Below, piece after piece: positions 1 to 5,726 of a DNA stretch of 7,292 nt. The stretch is from Bacteroides sp. (lineage in GTDB: Bacteria > Bacteroidota > Bacteroidia > Bacteroidales > Muribaculaceae). Both the position numbers and the translations under genes were made by a program. The notes under the pieces were generated by a model. The model saw only the letters and a list, made by a program, of their open reading frames with translations. It did no database searches and was not told where the DNA came from. The stretch's first letter is position 1. Every line of letters begins with the position of its first letter. The stretch covers positions 1 to 7,292 of the forward strand of contig JAAVDT010000010.1 of assembly GCA_014801655.1 (NCBI GenBank). Direction: 5' to 3'.

Positions 1-1
1 A

Positions 2-655
2 CGCAAACGCAAAATCATCGGCAAAGGCTTCATCGACGTCTTTGACCAGGAAGCCCATAAACTCACCGACGTCAAATGGCTCGGCCAGGGCACCATCTAC
101 CCCGACTGCATCGAATCACTCTCAATCACCGGCACCACCATCAAGAGCCACCACAACGTTGGCGGCCTGCCCGAAAAGATGCACCTCAAACTCTGCGAAC
201 CCCTGCGCCTGCTCTTCAAAGACGAAGTGCGCGCCGTTGGTCGCGAGCTCGGCATGCCCGAACACCTCATCACCCGCCATCCCTTCCCCGGCCCCGGTCT
301 GGCAGTGCGCATCCTCGGCGACATCACCCCCGAGAAAGTGCAGATACTCCAGGAAGCCGACCACATCTTCATTCAGGGACTCCGCGACTGGGGACTCTAC
401 GACAAAGTGTGGCAGGCAGGCGTCATTCTGCTCCCCGTGCAGAGCGTAGGCGTAATGGGCGACGAACGCACCTACGAGCGTGCCGTAGCACTCCGCGCCG
501 TCACCTCCACCGACGCCATGACCGCCGACTGGGCCCACCTCCCCTACGACTTCCTGTCAGAAGTGTCAAACAAAATCATCAACACCGTCCGTGGCGTCAA
601 CCGCGTAACCTACGACATCTCCTCCAAACCACCAGCCACAATCGAGTGGGAGTAA
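2..655 (+). CDS. guaA: GMP synthase (glutamine-hydrolysing), C-terminal part
   Basis: This is the 3' end of guaA; the 5' part lies left of the window. The enzyme converts XMP to GMP in the cytoplasm, using ATP and ammonia from glutamine, the last step of de novo guanine nucleotide synthesis. The 217 visible residues cover the end of the ATP-pyrophosphatase domain and the C-terminal dimerisation domain, about two fifths of a usual 510-525 residue protein. Diagnostic stretches are [43 protein letters not shown] and the terminal [14 protein letters not shown], all close to characterised GuaA proteins. The reading frame is open with no damage and ends in TAA. Codon use is strongly GC-rich, unlike the genes that follow. 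No strong terminator lies directly after the stop; the nearest hairpin with T residues after it is about 270 bases downstream. Confidence 0.97.
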   Translation, partial: RKRKIIGKGFIDVFDQEAHKLTDVKWLGQGTIYPDCIESLSITGTTIKSHHNVGGLPEKMHLKLCEPLRLLFKDEVRAVGRELGMPEHLITRHPFPGPGLAVRILGDITPEKVQILQEADHIFIQGLRDWGLYDKVWQAGVILLPVQSVGVMGDERTYERAVALRAVTSTDAMTADWAHLPYDFLSEVSNKIINTVRGVNRVTYDISSKPPATIEWE

Positions 656-674
656 GCAAAATTCATTAAGCCGC

Positions 675-706
675 TTTGACAGATATCCCACCATTACATA
701 ATTTTG
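675..706 (+). promoter_or_regulatory. Bacteroidetes-type promoter (TTTG-N20-TAnnTTTG)
   Basis: TTTG at 675-678 is followed after 20 bases by TAATTTTG at 699-706. This matches the known Bacteroidetes housekeeping consensus, a -33 TTTG, 19-21 bases, then a -7 TAnnTTTG, in both boxes and in spacing. Transcription would begin near 711-714 and run rightward. No credible gene starts within about 600 bases, so the product is either an untranslated RNA or a very long leader of the zinc-ribbon/WG operon. The match is exact but the motif is short, so chance occurrence in an AT-rich spacer is possible. Confidence 0.6.
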
Positions 707-796
707 GACCGATCCCACGGATTGAGGCCAAACTGCAATGCTGTTTACGAATGGATTCAACCGGGTTGATCTTTCCGGGTTTTACTCGAATTGTAG

Positions 797-816
797 GGAC
801 GCACCCTGGTGCGTCC
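797..816. repeat. Short perfect palindrome, possible dispersed repeat
   Basis: GGACGCAC pairs with GTGCGTCC around a CCTG loop. The unit is GC-rich inside an AT-rich spacer, as expected of small REP-like dispersed palindromes, but only one copy is in this window, so dispersal is an inference. The right arm (808-817) can also pair with CGGACGCGCC at 841-850 through one G-U pair, giving an alternative, larger hairpin. No T tract follows, so it does not look like a terminator. Confidence 0.5.
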
Positions 817-926
817 GAAGCTTAAAAATCAGCAAGTTATCGGACGCGCCACAAAGAAAGAGAATCCCTATTAGGTTCGATTACGCTTAATTCATAAACA
901 ACATTGAGACAAAAAACAGCTACAAG

Positions 927-964
927 CAATTCCCGGCCAACCCTGCAGGGTTAGTCGGGAATTG
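927..964 (+). terminator. Long imperfect hairpin, possible weak terminator
   Basis: CAATTCCCG (927-935) pairs with CGGGAATTG (956-964). The helix continues inward through a G-U pair, a C-G pair and one C/A mismatch to AACCC/GGGTT closed by a TGCA loop. Only four T residues follow, at 969-972, so termination on the plus strand would be weak. It could end an RNA started from the 675-706 promoter, or terminate guaA read-through. Its near symmetry also fits a dispersed palindromic element. Confidence 0.4.
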
Positions 965-1038
965 ACGCTTTTGAGTTCGATTGAATTCGTTTTCAAAAAA
1001 ATGCACTCTAAGAGAGCGTATTATTCACCAAAAATTGC

Positions 1039-1046
1039 TAACTTTG
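1039..1046 (+). promoter_or_regulatory. Possible -7 promoter box (TAACTTTG)
   Basis: TAACTTTG matches the Bacteroidetes -7 consensus TAnnTTTG exactly. No TTTG lies at the expected -33 distance, so this is a partial match only. If active it would start transcription near 1050-1053 and give the zinc-ribbon/WG operon a leader of roughly 300 bases. I see no better candidate closer to the operon. Confidence 0.3.
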
Positions 1047-1366
1047 CCGATGCACACCCACAAAGGGTCTGCAGACATATTAAGAAAGCGATTTTCGCAT
1101 CGTTCCATTGCTGAAACTTCGACAACTTCATCAATGAAAATACGGAATGATGGTGAAGGTATGCTCTCTTTTGGCTTGTATTGTCATCCGATTCATGATA
1201 TACTGTCAAAGGTGGGGTTTGCTGTCACTTGTTCGTATTTTCATGGGAGTCGAAGCCCACAGCAATGAGCAAGTGAGACCGTGGCTCCACTTTCTTTATA
1301 TGCCTACCTAATCAATCACTATCAAACCGCATCGCAGAGCCATAGATGCACAGAATCGTATTGTCT

Positions 1367-1879
1367 ATGGCAAATAGTTGTCCTGAATGTGGCTTTCCTT
1401 TAAAAGGGAGTGAGGATAAATGCCCAGAGTGTGGTTTTATAATAAATCCACAAATTAGTAATGAACCTACGGATGTCGATAATTGGGATTATTCGCAATA
1501 TGTTGGCGGACTGTTTAGTCAGTGGTATTTCGAATGTCCTAACAGTGGTGAGGAAGAGAGCTATAACACCCTAAACGACATCCTTCTATTGGGAAATCTT
1601 ATATTTAGAGCATTATGGTCTATAGCGTGGCCATTGTGTTTACTCTATTTACTTTACTTCGGGTTGATGTTTCTTTGCGCCCAAATTTCTCCTATATTAG
1701 GGGGCATTCTGATGATATTGTTTTATGCGTGTGTGATATTACTCTTAGTGATCAAATTAATCCCAATGGCAGTTCATAAATATTGGGTACCATTCCATCG
1801 CACATGGCGCAGAATAAACAAGCGCTATTGGATAAACATGTACAAAGCCATTAAGTCTAAGAACTCTAATATTCTATAA
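1367..1879 (+). CDS. Zinc-ribbon membrane protein, two TM segments, unknown function
   Basis: I do not recognise a named family. The 170-residue protein opens with a treble-clef type zinc ribbon, C5-x2-C8-x10-C19-x2-C22 (CPECG twice), which should bind one zinc ion. A polar, acidic, aromatic stretch follows (about 31-72), then two strongly hydrophobic helices (about 83-104 and 108-132) and a basic C-terminal tail rich in Arg, Lys and Trp. The basic tail and the zinc ribbon both suggest that the two ends lie in the cytoplasm. An ATG seven codons upstream (1346) is in frame. I prefer 1367 because it gives MANSCPECG, like the start of the next gene (MALITCPNCG), but no Shine-Dalgarno site decides this. 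It is the first gene of a tight three-gene unit and is clearly AT-richer than guaA. Zinc ribbons of this type often mediate protein contacts. Confidence 0.8.
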   Translation: MANSCPECGFPLKGSEDKCPECGFIINPQISNEPTDVDNWDYSQYVGGLFSQWYFECPNSGEEESYNTLNDILLLGNLIFRALWSIAWPLCLLYLLYFGLMFLCAQISPILGGILMILFYACVILLLVIKLIPMAVHKYWVPFHRTWRRINKRYWINMYKAIKSKNSNIL

Positions 1880-1880
1880 T

Positions 1881-2633
1881 ATGGCACTAATAACTTGTCC
1901 AAACTGTGGTAAATCAATATCAGATAAAGCAAAAAAATGTCCTAAATGTGGATATGTAAGGGGTAATGAAGAGCTCAATAATCACCATAACAAGAGCGAA
2001 GAATCGCTTGCCGAACGTTCTTCATATGAATCTATAAGAGAACGAAGCCAAGAACATCATTCCGAATATGAATCTCGAGATACTCTCCCCATTGCTGACA
2101 CATTTTCTGAAAGTCAGTTTTATGAAGAAACAGAAGAGAATAATCATCAAAATTTATTCCTAACGCTATTGAGCATTGGAATAATTGGTTTTGTTATAGC
2201 CCTGACAATTGGATTCGCTATTCACGCCGGGACTTTCGCGATTATAACGGGCGCCTCTACGATATTTTTTTTAATTGGTGCTTTTGGTGGAACATACAAG
2301 ATAACTAAACCACTATTAGTCTCAATCGGTGGTTGGTCATATATAATTCTCTTTATATTATATAGTGTATGTCAAATATTATTTGATAAGTTCGAGGAAA
2401 TATTTGATTTACATTTTATTTTAATCTGTAGCGTACCTCCAATTGCCTTATTCCTTGTCGTGTATCTGATATTCACCAATATCGCAAGTGCTAAAACCAA
2501 AATATGCCTGACAAGTGGTTCTATTGCGCTTGCTATAGCTGCTATATTTATATCCTATACAGCCTACCATTGGGGGTTAGACCATTATGACGACAATCAA
2601 GTAGATGAAATCGGAGTTCGATTGCCTAACTAG
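1881..2633 (+). CDS. Zinc-ribbon polytopic membrane protein, unknown function
   Basis: This 250-residue protein starts one base after the previous stop, so translational coupling is likely. It begins with a second zinc ribbon, C6-x2-C9-x10-C20-x2-C23, with the common CPNCGKSISDKAKKCP pattern of the zinc-ribbon domain families. A long hydrophilic, probably disordered linker rich in Glu, Ser, Arg and His follows (about 27-90). After that I count five hydrophobic helices, roughly 92-115, 117-138, 144-168, 178-200 and 208-230, and a short acidic tail. With the ribbon in the cytoplasm, five helices would place the C terminus outside the inner membrane. No enzyme motif is visible in the membrane part and I do not recognise the family. 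The shared architecture with the preceding protein (ribbon, linker, membrane domain) suggests that the two act together. Confidence 0.85.
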   Translation: MALITCPNCGKSISDKAKKCPKCGYVRGNEELNNHHNKSEESLAERSSYESIRERSQEHHSEYESRDTLPIADTFSESQFYEETEENNHQNLFLTLLSIGIIGFVIALTIGFAIHAGTFAIITGASTIFFLIGAFGGTYKITKPLLVSIGGWSYIILFILYSVCQILFDKFEEIFDLHFILICSVPPIALFLVVYLIFTNIASAKTKICLTSGSIALAIAAIFISYTAYHWGLDHYDDNQVDEIGVRLPN

Positions 2634-2657
2634 TCAACTAATCATTTTTATTTTAAT

Positions 2658-4226
2658 ATGGATAAAATAATAAAACTATTTATCGTAGCCACTTTATTAT
2701 TGGTAGTGGCATCTTGCACAGGAACAGGAACAGGAACAGGAACAGAAAGTACAGTCCAAAAGGATACAGTGGATGAGAGCGTTAAAATTACGGCATCATT
2801 CATTGAGTCCATAAATCAATATGATGAAGTGTATGGTTTCTCGGAAGGCCTTGCGGTTGTCAAGAAAGATGGGAAATATGGTTTCATCAATACCAAAGGA
2901 GAGGAAGTGATTCCTTGCCGATATGATTCAGCAGAGAGTTTCTCGGAAGGCCTTGCTTGTGTATGCAAAGTTTATGATAATACATCTGGTGTATGGGGAT
3001 TCATTAACACCAAAGGAGAGGAAGTGATCCCTTGCCGATATGAATATGTGTATTCTTTCTCGGATGGCTTAGCTATGGTTGTGAAAGATCATAAATTGGG
3101 ATTAATTAATACCCAAGGTGAAGAAGTAATTCCTTGCAAATATGATAACTTTTCCGGATTCTCAGAAGGTCTTGCGGGTGTATGCAAAGACGGTAAGTGG
3201 AGCGTCATTAACACCAAAGGTGAAGAAGTCTTTCCAAGTAAATATGACATTGTACAACATTTCTCGGAAGGCCTTGCTGGGGTTCAGAAAGACGGGAAAT
3301 ATGGTTTCATCAACACCAAAGGAGAGGAGGTTATTCCCTGTCGATACGATTTAGCAAACGAGTTAGGAAATGCTGGGGTATTCTCCGAAGGCCTTGCAAG
3401 TGTTATGAAAGATGATGGCAAATGGGGCTACATCAACACTAAAGGTGAGGAAGTCATTCCTTTCATATATGATGCAGCATATGCTTTCTCGGAAGGTCTT
3501 GCAAGTGTTATGAAAGATGATGGTAAATGGGGTTACATCAACACTAAAGGGGTAGAGGTAATTCCCTGCAGATATTATCATGTAGAGGATTTTAGAGATG
3601 GACTTGCTATTGTGGGGGAAGACAATAAAATGGGGCTCATAAATACAAATGGTGAGGAAATAATTCCTTGCAGATATGATGCAGTAGAAACTTTCCATGA
3701 TGGGCTTGCATGGGTAAAGAAAGACGGAGTCTATGGATTTACAGATATTAAAGGCAAAGATACATTCTCCGGACAGAATTATCAAAAGCTATATTTGAAA
3801 GAACAACAAGAACAACTGGAAACAAAAGCACAAATTGAAGAAAATAATGCACGTATGTTAGAACAAATAAGACAAGAACAGCAACGGGCACAAGAAGAAC
3901 GACTAAGGCAAGAAGAGCAGCGAAAAGCCAAAGAAAACGAGGCGCAGATTATTTACAAACTGCATGAGCTTGGAGAAAAAGGCAAAAAGATGATGCCTAA
4001 AATAGAAGCTCTGTATCGCAGACAGCAGCAGGCTCAAAGACAAGGCATTCTTTCAAATCCAGGAGCGCAGTTTGACCTTAACGATGCTATTGGAGAACTT
4101 ATTGACATTAAAAATGAGCAAATTCGTTTAGCAGAACAACTTGGAGATCAAAAGTTGGTAAAAGAGTATAAGGACCAACGCAGCCAAATATATAAGGCTA
4201 AAGACAAGATGCTTTACGGAATATAA
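2658..4226 (+). CDS. WG-repeat lipoprotein with C-terminal coiled coil
   Basis: The 522-residue product begins with a lipoprotein signal peptide: lysines at 3 and 6, a hydrophobic core at 7-17 and a lipobox ending VVASC, with Cys20 as the lipidation site. A Thr-Gly dipeptide run follows (21-29). Residues 61 to about 370 hold nine WG repeats of 34-40 residues, the last incomplete. The consensus is FSEGLAxVxKDGKWGFINTK, then GEEVIPCRYD. WG (KWG) repeats are common in Bacteroidetes and are thought to form a repeat scaffold; no catalytic role is known to me. Residues about 375-450 are Q/E/R-rich with heptad character, and a helical domain completes the protein. Nothing after Cys20 resembles the Lys-Asp/Glu-rich surface-export signal of Bacteroidetes lipoproteins, so a periplasm-facing location is more likely. 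It lies 24 AT-rich bases after the zinc-ribbon genes and ends the unit before a strong terminator. A structural or binding role in the envelope is an inference. Confidence 0.9.
   Translation: MDKIIKLFIVATLLLVVASCTGTGTGTGTESTVQKDTVDESVKITASFIESINQYDEVYGFSEGLAVVKKDGKYGFINTKGEEVIPCRYDSAESFSEGLACVCKVYDNTSGVWGFINTKGEEVIPCRYEYVYSFSDGLAMVVKDHKLGLINTQGEEVIPCKYDNFSGFSEGLAGVCKDGKWSVINTKGEEVFPSKYDIVQHFSEGLAGVQKDGKYGFINTKGEEVIPCRYDLANELGNAGVFSEGLASVMKDDGKWGYINTKGEEVIPFIYDAAYAFSEGLASVMKDDGKWGYINTKGVEVIPCRYYHVEDFRDGLAIVGEDNKMGLINTNGEEIIPCRYDAVETFHDGLAWVKKDGVYGFTDIKGKDTFSGQNYQKLYLKEQQEQLETKAQIEENNARMLEQIRQEQQRAQEERLRQEEQRKAKENEAQIIYKLHELGEKGKKMMPKIEALYRRQQQAQRQGILSNPGAQFDLNDAIGELIDIKNEQIRLAEQLGDQKLVKEYKDQRSQIYKAKDKMLYGI
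2718..2745 (+). repeat. Hexanucleotide tandem repeat (ACAGGA)4 in the lipoprotein gene
   Basis: Four complete ACAGGA units plus ACAG directly follow the codon for the lipidated cysteine and encode a Thr-Gly run. The unit is six bases, so slippage would lengthen or shorten the tether by two residues without breaking the frame. Confidence 0.9.
2838..3767 (+). repeat. Array of nine WG-repeat coding units
   Basis: Units begin at 2838, 2940, 3057, 3159, 3261, 3381, 3486, 3591 and 3693, all in frame, each starting with a Phe codon. They are about 100-120 bases long and strongly alike in DNA as well as protein. Units 6 and 7 are closest: their first 21 codons differ at four bases, all synonymous. 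Units 2 and 5 carry short insertions (VYDNTS and NELGNAG). Such arrays can change copy number by recombination. Confidence 0.9.
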
Positions 4227-4294
4227 TTTGCACTTCTGCCCGGGCACAGATGCCCACAGCTTCACACGCTGAAATACAACATAGTACCACGTCC

Positions 4295-4342
4295 ATAAGA
4301 GTCGTTGAGCCAAAAAAACAAGCTCAACGACTCTTATTTTTT
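4295..4342 (+). terminator. Strong intrinsic terminator of the zinc-ribbon/WG unit
   Basis: A perfect 16-base stem, 4295-4310 with 4322-4337 (right arm GCTCAACGACTCTTAT), encloses an 11-base A-rich loop and runs into six T residues (4337-4342). It lies about 70 bases after the lipoprotein stop. On the minus strand no T run follows, so it should act only rightward. It separates the three-gene unit from the next gene. Confidence 0.9.
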
Positions 4343-4396
4343 ATGCCAGAATGAATGAAGAGAGGACGTGGGAGCTATTAAATCGGTAAAATTTAC

Positions 4397-4404
4397 TACT
4401 TTTG
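4397..4404 (+). promoter_or_regulatory. Probable -7 promoter box for the DUF5131 gene
   Basis: TACTTTTG matches TAnnTTTG and lies between the 4295-4342 terminator and the next start codon. It would give a leader of roughly 60 bases. No exact TTTG is present at the -33 position, so only one of the two boxes is supported; the position just after a terminator raises confidence. Confidence 0.5.
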
Positions 4405-4468
4405 CAATATCATAATTTAGACTTATTGATTTTCGCCGGAGTTTGTGGCGCAGGTAATTTGACTGACT

Positions 4469-5353
4469 ATGCATGATATTTGGAATCCTTGGCACGGGTG
4501 CGTTAAGGTGAGCGAGGGGTGTGAGCATTGCTATATGTATTTTCTTGACCGGATGCGTGGGGCTGACGGCCGCACGGTGTATCGCACCCGGAATTTTGAC
4601 TATCCGCTGCAGCGTCGTCGCGGCGGGGGGTATCGTGTCAGGCCGGGGGAGCAGATCAGAGTGTGCATGACTTCGGATTTCTTTCTCGACGAGGCTGACC
4701 GATGGAGACCGGAGGCGTGGCGCATCATGCGCGAGCGCAGCGACGTCAGGTTCTTTTTGCTGACCAAGCGCCCGGAGCGAGTGGCGGAGTGTCTGCCTTC
4801 TGACTGGCCTGACGAGGGGTGGGAGAATGTGTTTTTCAATGTATCGTGTGAGAATCAGCGTCGAGCCGATGAGCGTATCCCCGTGCTGCTTGACTTGCCT
4901 TTCAGGCACAAGGGGATTATGGCGGCTCCGATCGTGGGACCGCTCGATATTGACCGCTATCTTGCTTCGGGTCAAATCATGCAGGTCATTGCCGGAGGGG
5001 AGAATTATGACGGGGCGCGACCTTGTGACTTCGACTGGATTCGGTCGCTGGCCTCGCAGTGTCGGGCGCATGACACTTCGTTTTGCTTCATCGAAACCGG
5101 CACCTGCTTCATCAAGGATGGCCGGCGGTATTCACTGCCCGACAAACGTCTGCAAAGCGAGATGGCGCTGAAAGCAAATGTCAACCACATCGGACGGCCG
5201 ATGCGCTTCACGCTGCGCGATCCGATGGGGTTTGAGATTGAGGAGGAGTATCTCCACCGTCCGTGGTTCGGGCCCAAGTGTATGAAATGCGGCAGCCGAC
5301 AGATATGCAACGGATGTGCGCGCTGCGGCAAGTGCCCCGAAAATATGCTTTAG
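4469..5353 (+). CDS. DUF5131 (phage Gp37/Gp68-like) family protein
   Basis: The 294-residue protein has the hallmarks of the DUF5131/phage Gp37-Gp68 family. These are an N-terminal WNPWHGC with C11-x6-C18-x2-C21-Y, MTSDFF at 68-72, LLTKRPER at 97-104, NVSCENQRRADERIP at 124-138, and VIAGGENY at 173-180. The family occurs in phages and in bacterial chromosomes, and its biochemical function is not established. The clustered N-terminal cysteines resemble a metal or Fe-S site but not the canonical radical-SAM CX3CX2C. The extreme C terminus carries six more cysteines, C271-x2-C274-x5-C280-x2-C283-x2-C286-x2-C289, which look like a second metal site. The start gives the family N terminus directly. 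It has its own promoter box and GC-rich codon use, unlike the preceding unit. Its TAG stop overlaps the stop of the convergent gene. Confidence 0.88.
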   Translation: MHDIWNPWHGCVKVSEGCEHCYMYFLDRMRGADGRTVYRTRNFDYPLQRRRGGGYRVRPGEQIRVCMTSDFFLDEADRWRPEAWRIMRERSDVRFFLLTKRPERVAECLPSDWPDEGWENVFFNVSCENQRRADERIPVLLDLPFRHKGIMAAPIVGPLDIDRYLASGQIMQVIAGGENYDGARPCDFDWIRSLASQCRAHDTSFCFIETGTCFIKDGRRYSLPDKRLQSEMALKANVNHIGRPMRFTLRDPMGFEIEEEYLHRPWFGPKCMKCGSRQICNGCARCGKCPENML

Positions 5354-5703
5354 GGGAGCAGCAGGTCGCGGACTATGATGGCATTGTTGTGGAGCTCATC
5401 GCGTGAGGAGTAAAGGAGTGTCACTACGGGATGTCGGCTGACTATGGCTACCAGGTCGGTCAGTGCTTGGGAGCCGCGAAGTTCATCGCCATAGCGCTGT
5501 CGGAACTCGGGCCAGCGACCCTCGGGGTCGGCGTGGAACCACTCGCGCAGCTCTGTGGATGGCGCAAGCTCTTTGTCCCACAAATCGTAATGAAACGTTT
5601 CGTGGGAAAGCCCGCGCGGCCACAGGCGGTCGATGTAGATACGGAAGCCGTCGGCCGGCGTGGCCGGCTCGTAGGCTCGCTTGAGATTTATATTGGATGA
5701 CAT
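5350..5703 (-). CDS. DUF488 (YeaO-like) family protein
   Basis: The 117-residue protein matches the DUF488/YeaO family over its whole length: IDRLWPRG (24-31), LWDKELAPS (41-49), LREWFHADP (52-60), FRQRYGDEL (67-75) and VTLLYSSRDELHNNA (94-108). The family is small, soluble and widespread. Its function is not established to my knowledge. The reading frame is open for another 43 codons upstream, but that extension would overlap the preceding gene and lacks family similarity, so the ATG at 5701-5703 (MSSNINLKRAYEP) is chosen. It lies 23 bases after the preceding minus-strand gene and is probably co-transcribed with it. It ends tail-to-tail against the DUF5131 gene, with a four-base overlap (TTAG) that contains both stop codons. 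Confidence 0.9.
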   Translation of the reverse strand: MSSNINLKRAYEPATPADGFRIYIDRLWPRGLSHETFHYDLWDKELAPSTELREWFHADPEGRWPEFRQRYGDELRGSQALTDLVAIVSRHPVVTLLYSSRDELHNNAIIVRDLLLP

Positions 5704-5726
5704 GGGGCGGAAAGGCGTAAAGGCAT

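Larger units (their letters stand above)
656..1366. other. Long intergenic region without a convincing protein gene
   Basis: About 700 bases separate guaA from the zinc-ribbon genes. A 95-codon open frame (981-1268, TTG start) and a 62-codon one on the other strand (1021-1209) exist. Neither shows a recognisable domain or a credible start signal, so I do not call them genes. What can be seen is a near-perfect promoter at 675-706, a palindrome at 797-816, a longer imperfect palindrome at 927-964 and an isolated -7 box at 1039-1046. The stretch could hold a small RNA, dispersed palindromic repeats, or a long leader for the genes downstream. Confidence 0.65.

Noticed and set aside
1021..1209. 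62-codon open frame on the minus strand in the guaA spacer
   Set aside because: Short, overlaps the equally weak plus-strand frame, and has no domain or upstream signal.
1218..1243. TTTG and TATTTTCA pair as a promoter for the zinc-ribbon genes
   Set aside because: The spacing is 14 bases instead of 19-21 and the second box does not end in TTTG.
981..1268. 95-codon open frame on the plus strand with a TTG start
   Set aside because: No recognisable domain and no credible start. The first internal ATG (1050) lies almost at the predicted start point of the 1039-1046 box, and composition is spacer-like. Conservation of the frame in relatives would be needed to call it.
2838..3767. Regularly spaced near-identical units that could suggest a CRISPR-like array
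   Set aside because: Units are about 100-120 bases, fully coding, in frame and translate to WG repeats; there are no short repeats with unique spacers.
4237..4254. TGCCCGGGCA palindrome and overlapping GGGCA/TGCCC hairpin after the lipoprotein gene
   Set aside because: Stems are only five bases and no T tract follows; the terminator at 4295-4342 explains the end of the unit.
4334..5071. 245-codon open frame antisense to the DUF5131 gene
   Set aside because: The plus strand there encodes clear DUF5131 motifs. The antisense product is Pro/Arg/His-rich, typical of a shadow frame of a GC-rich gene, and it would begin inside that gene.
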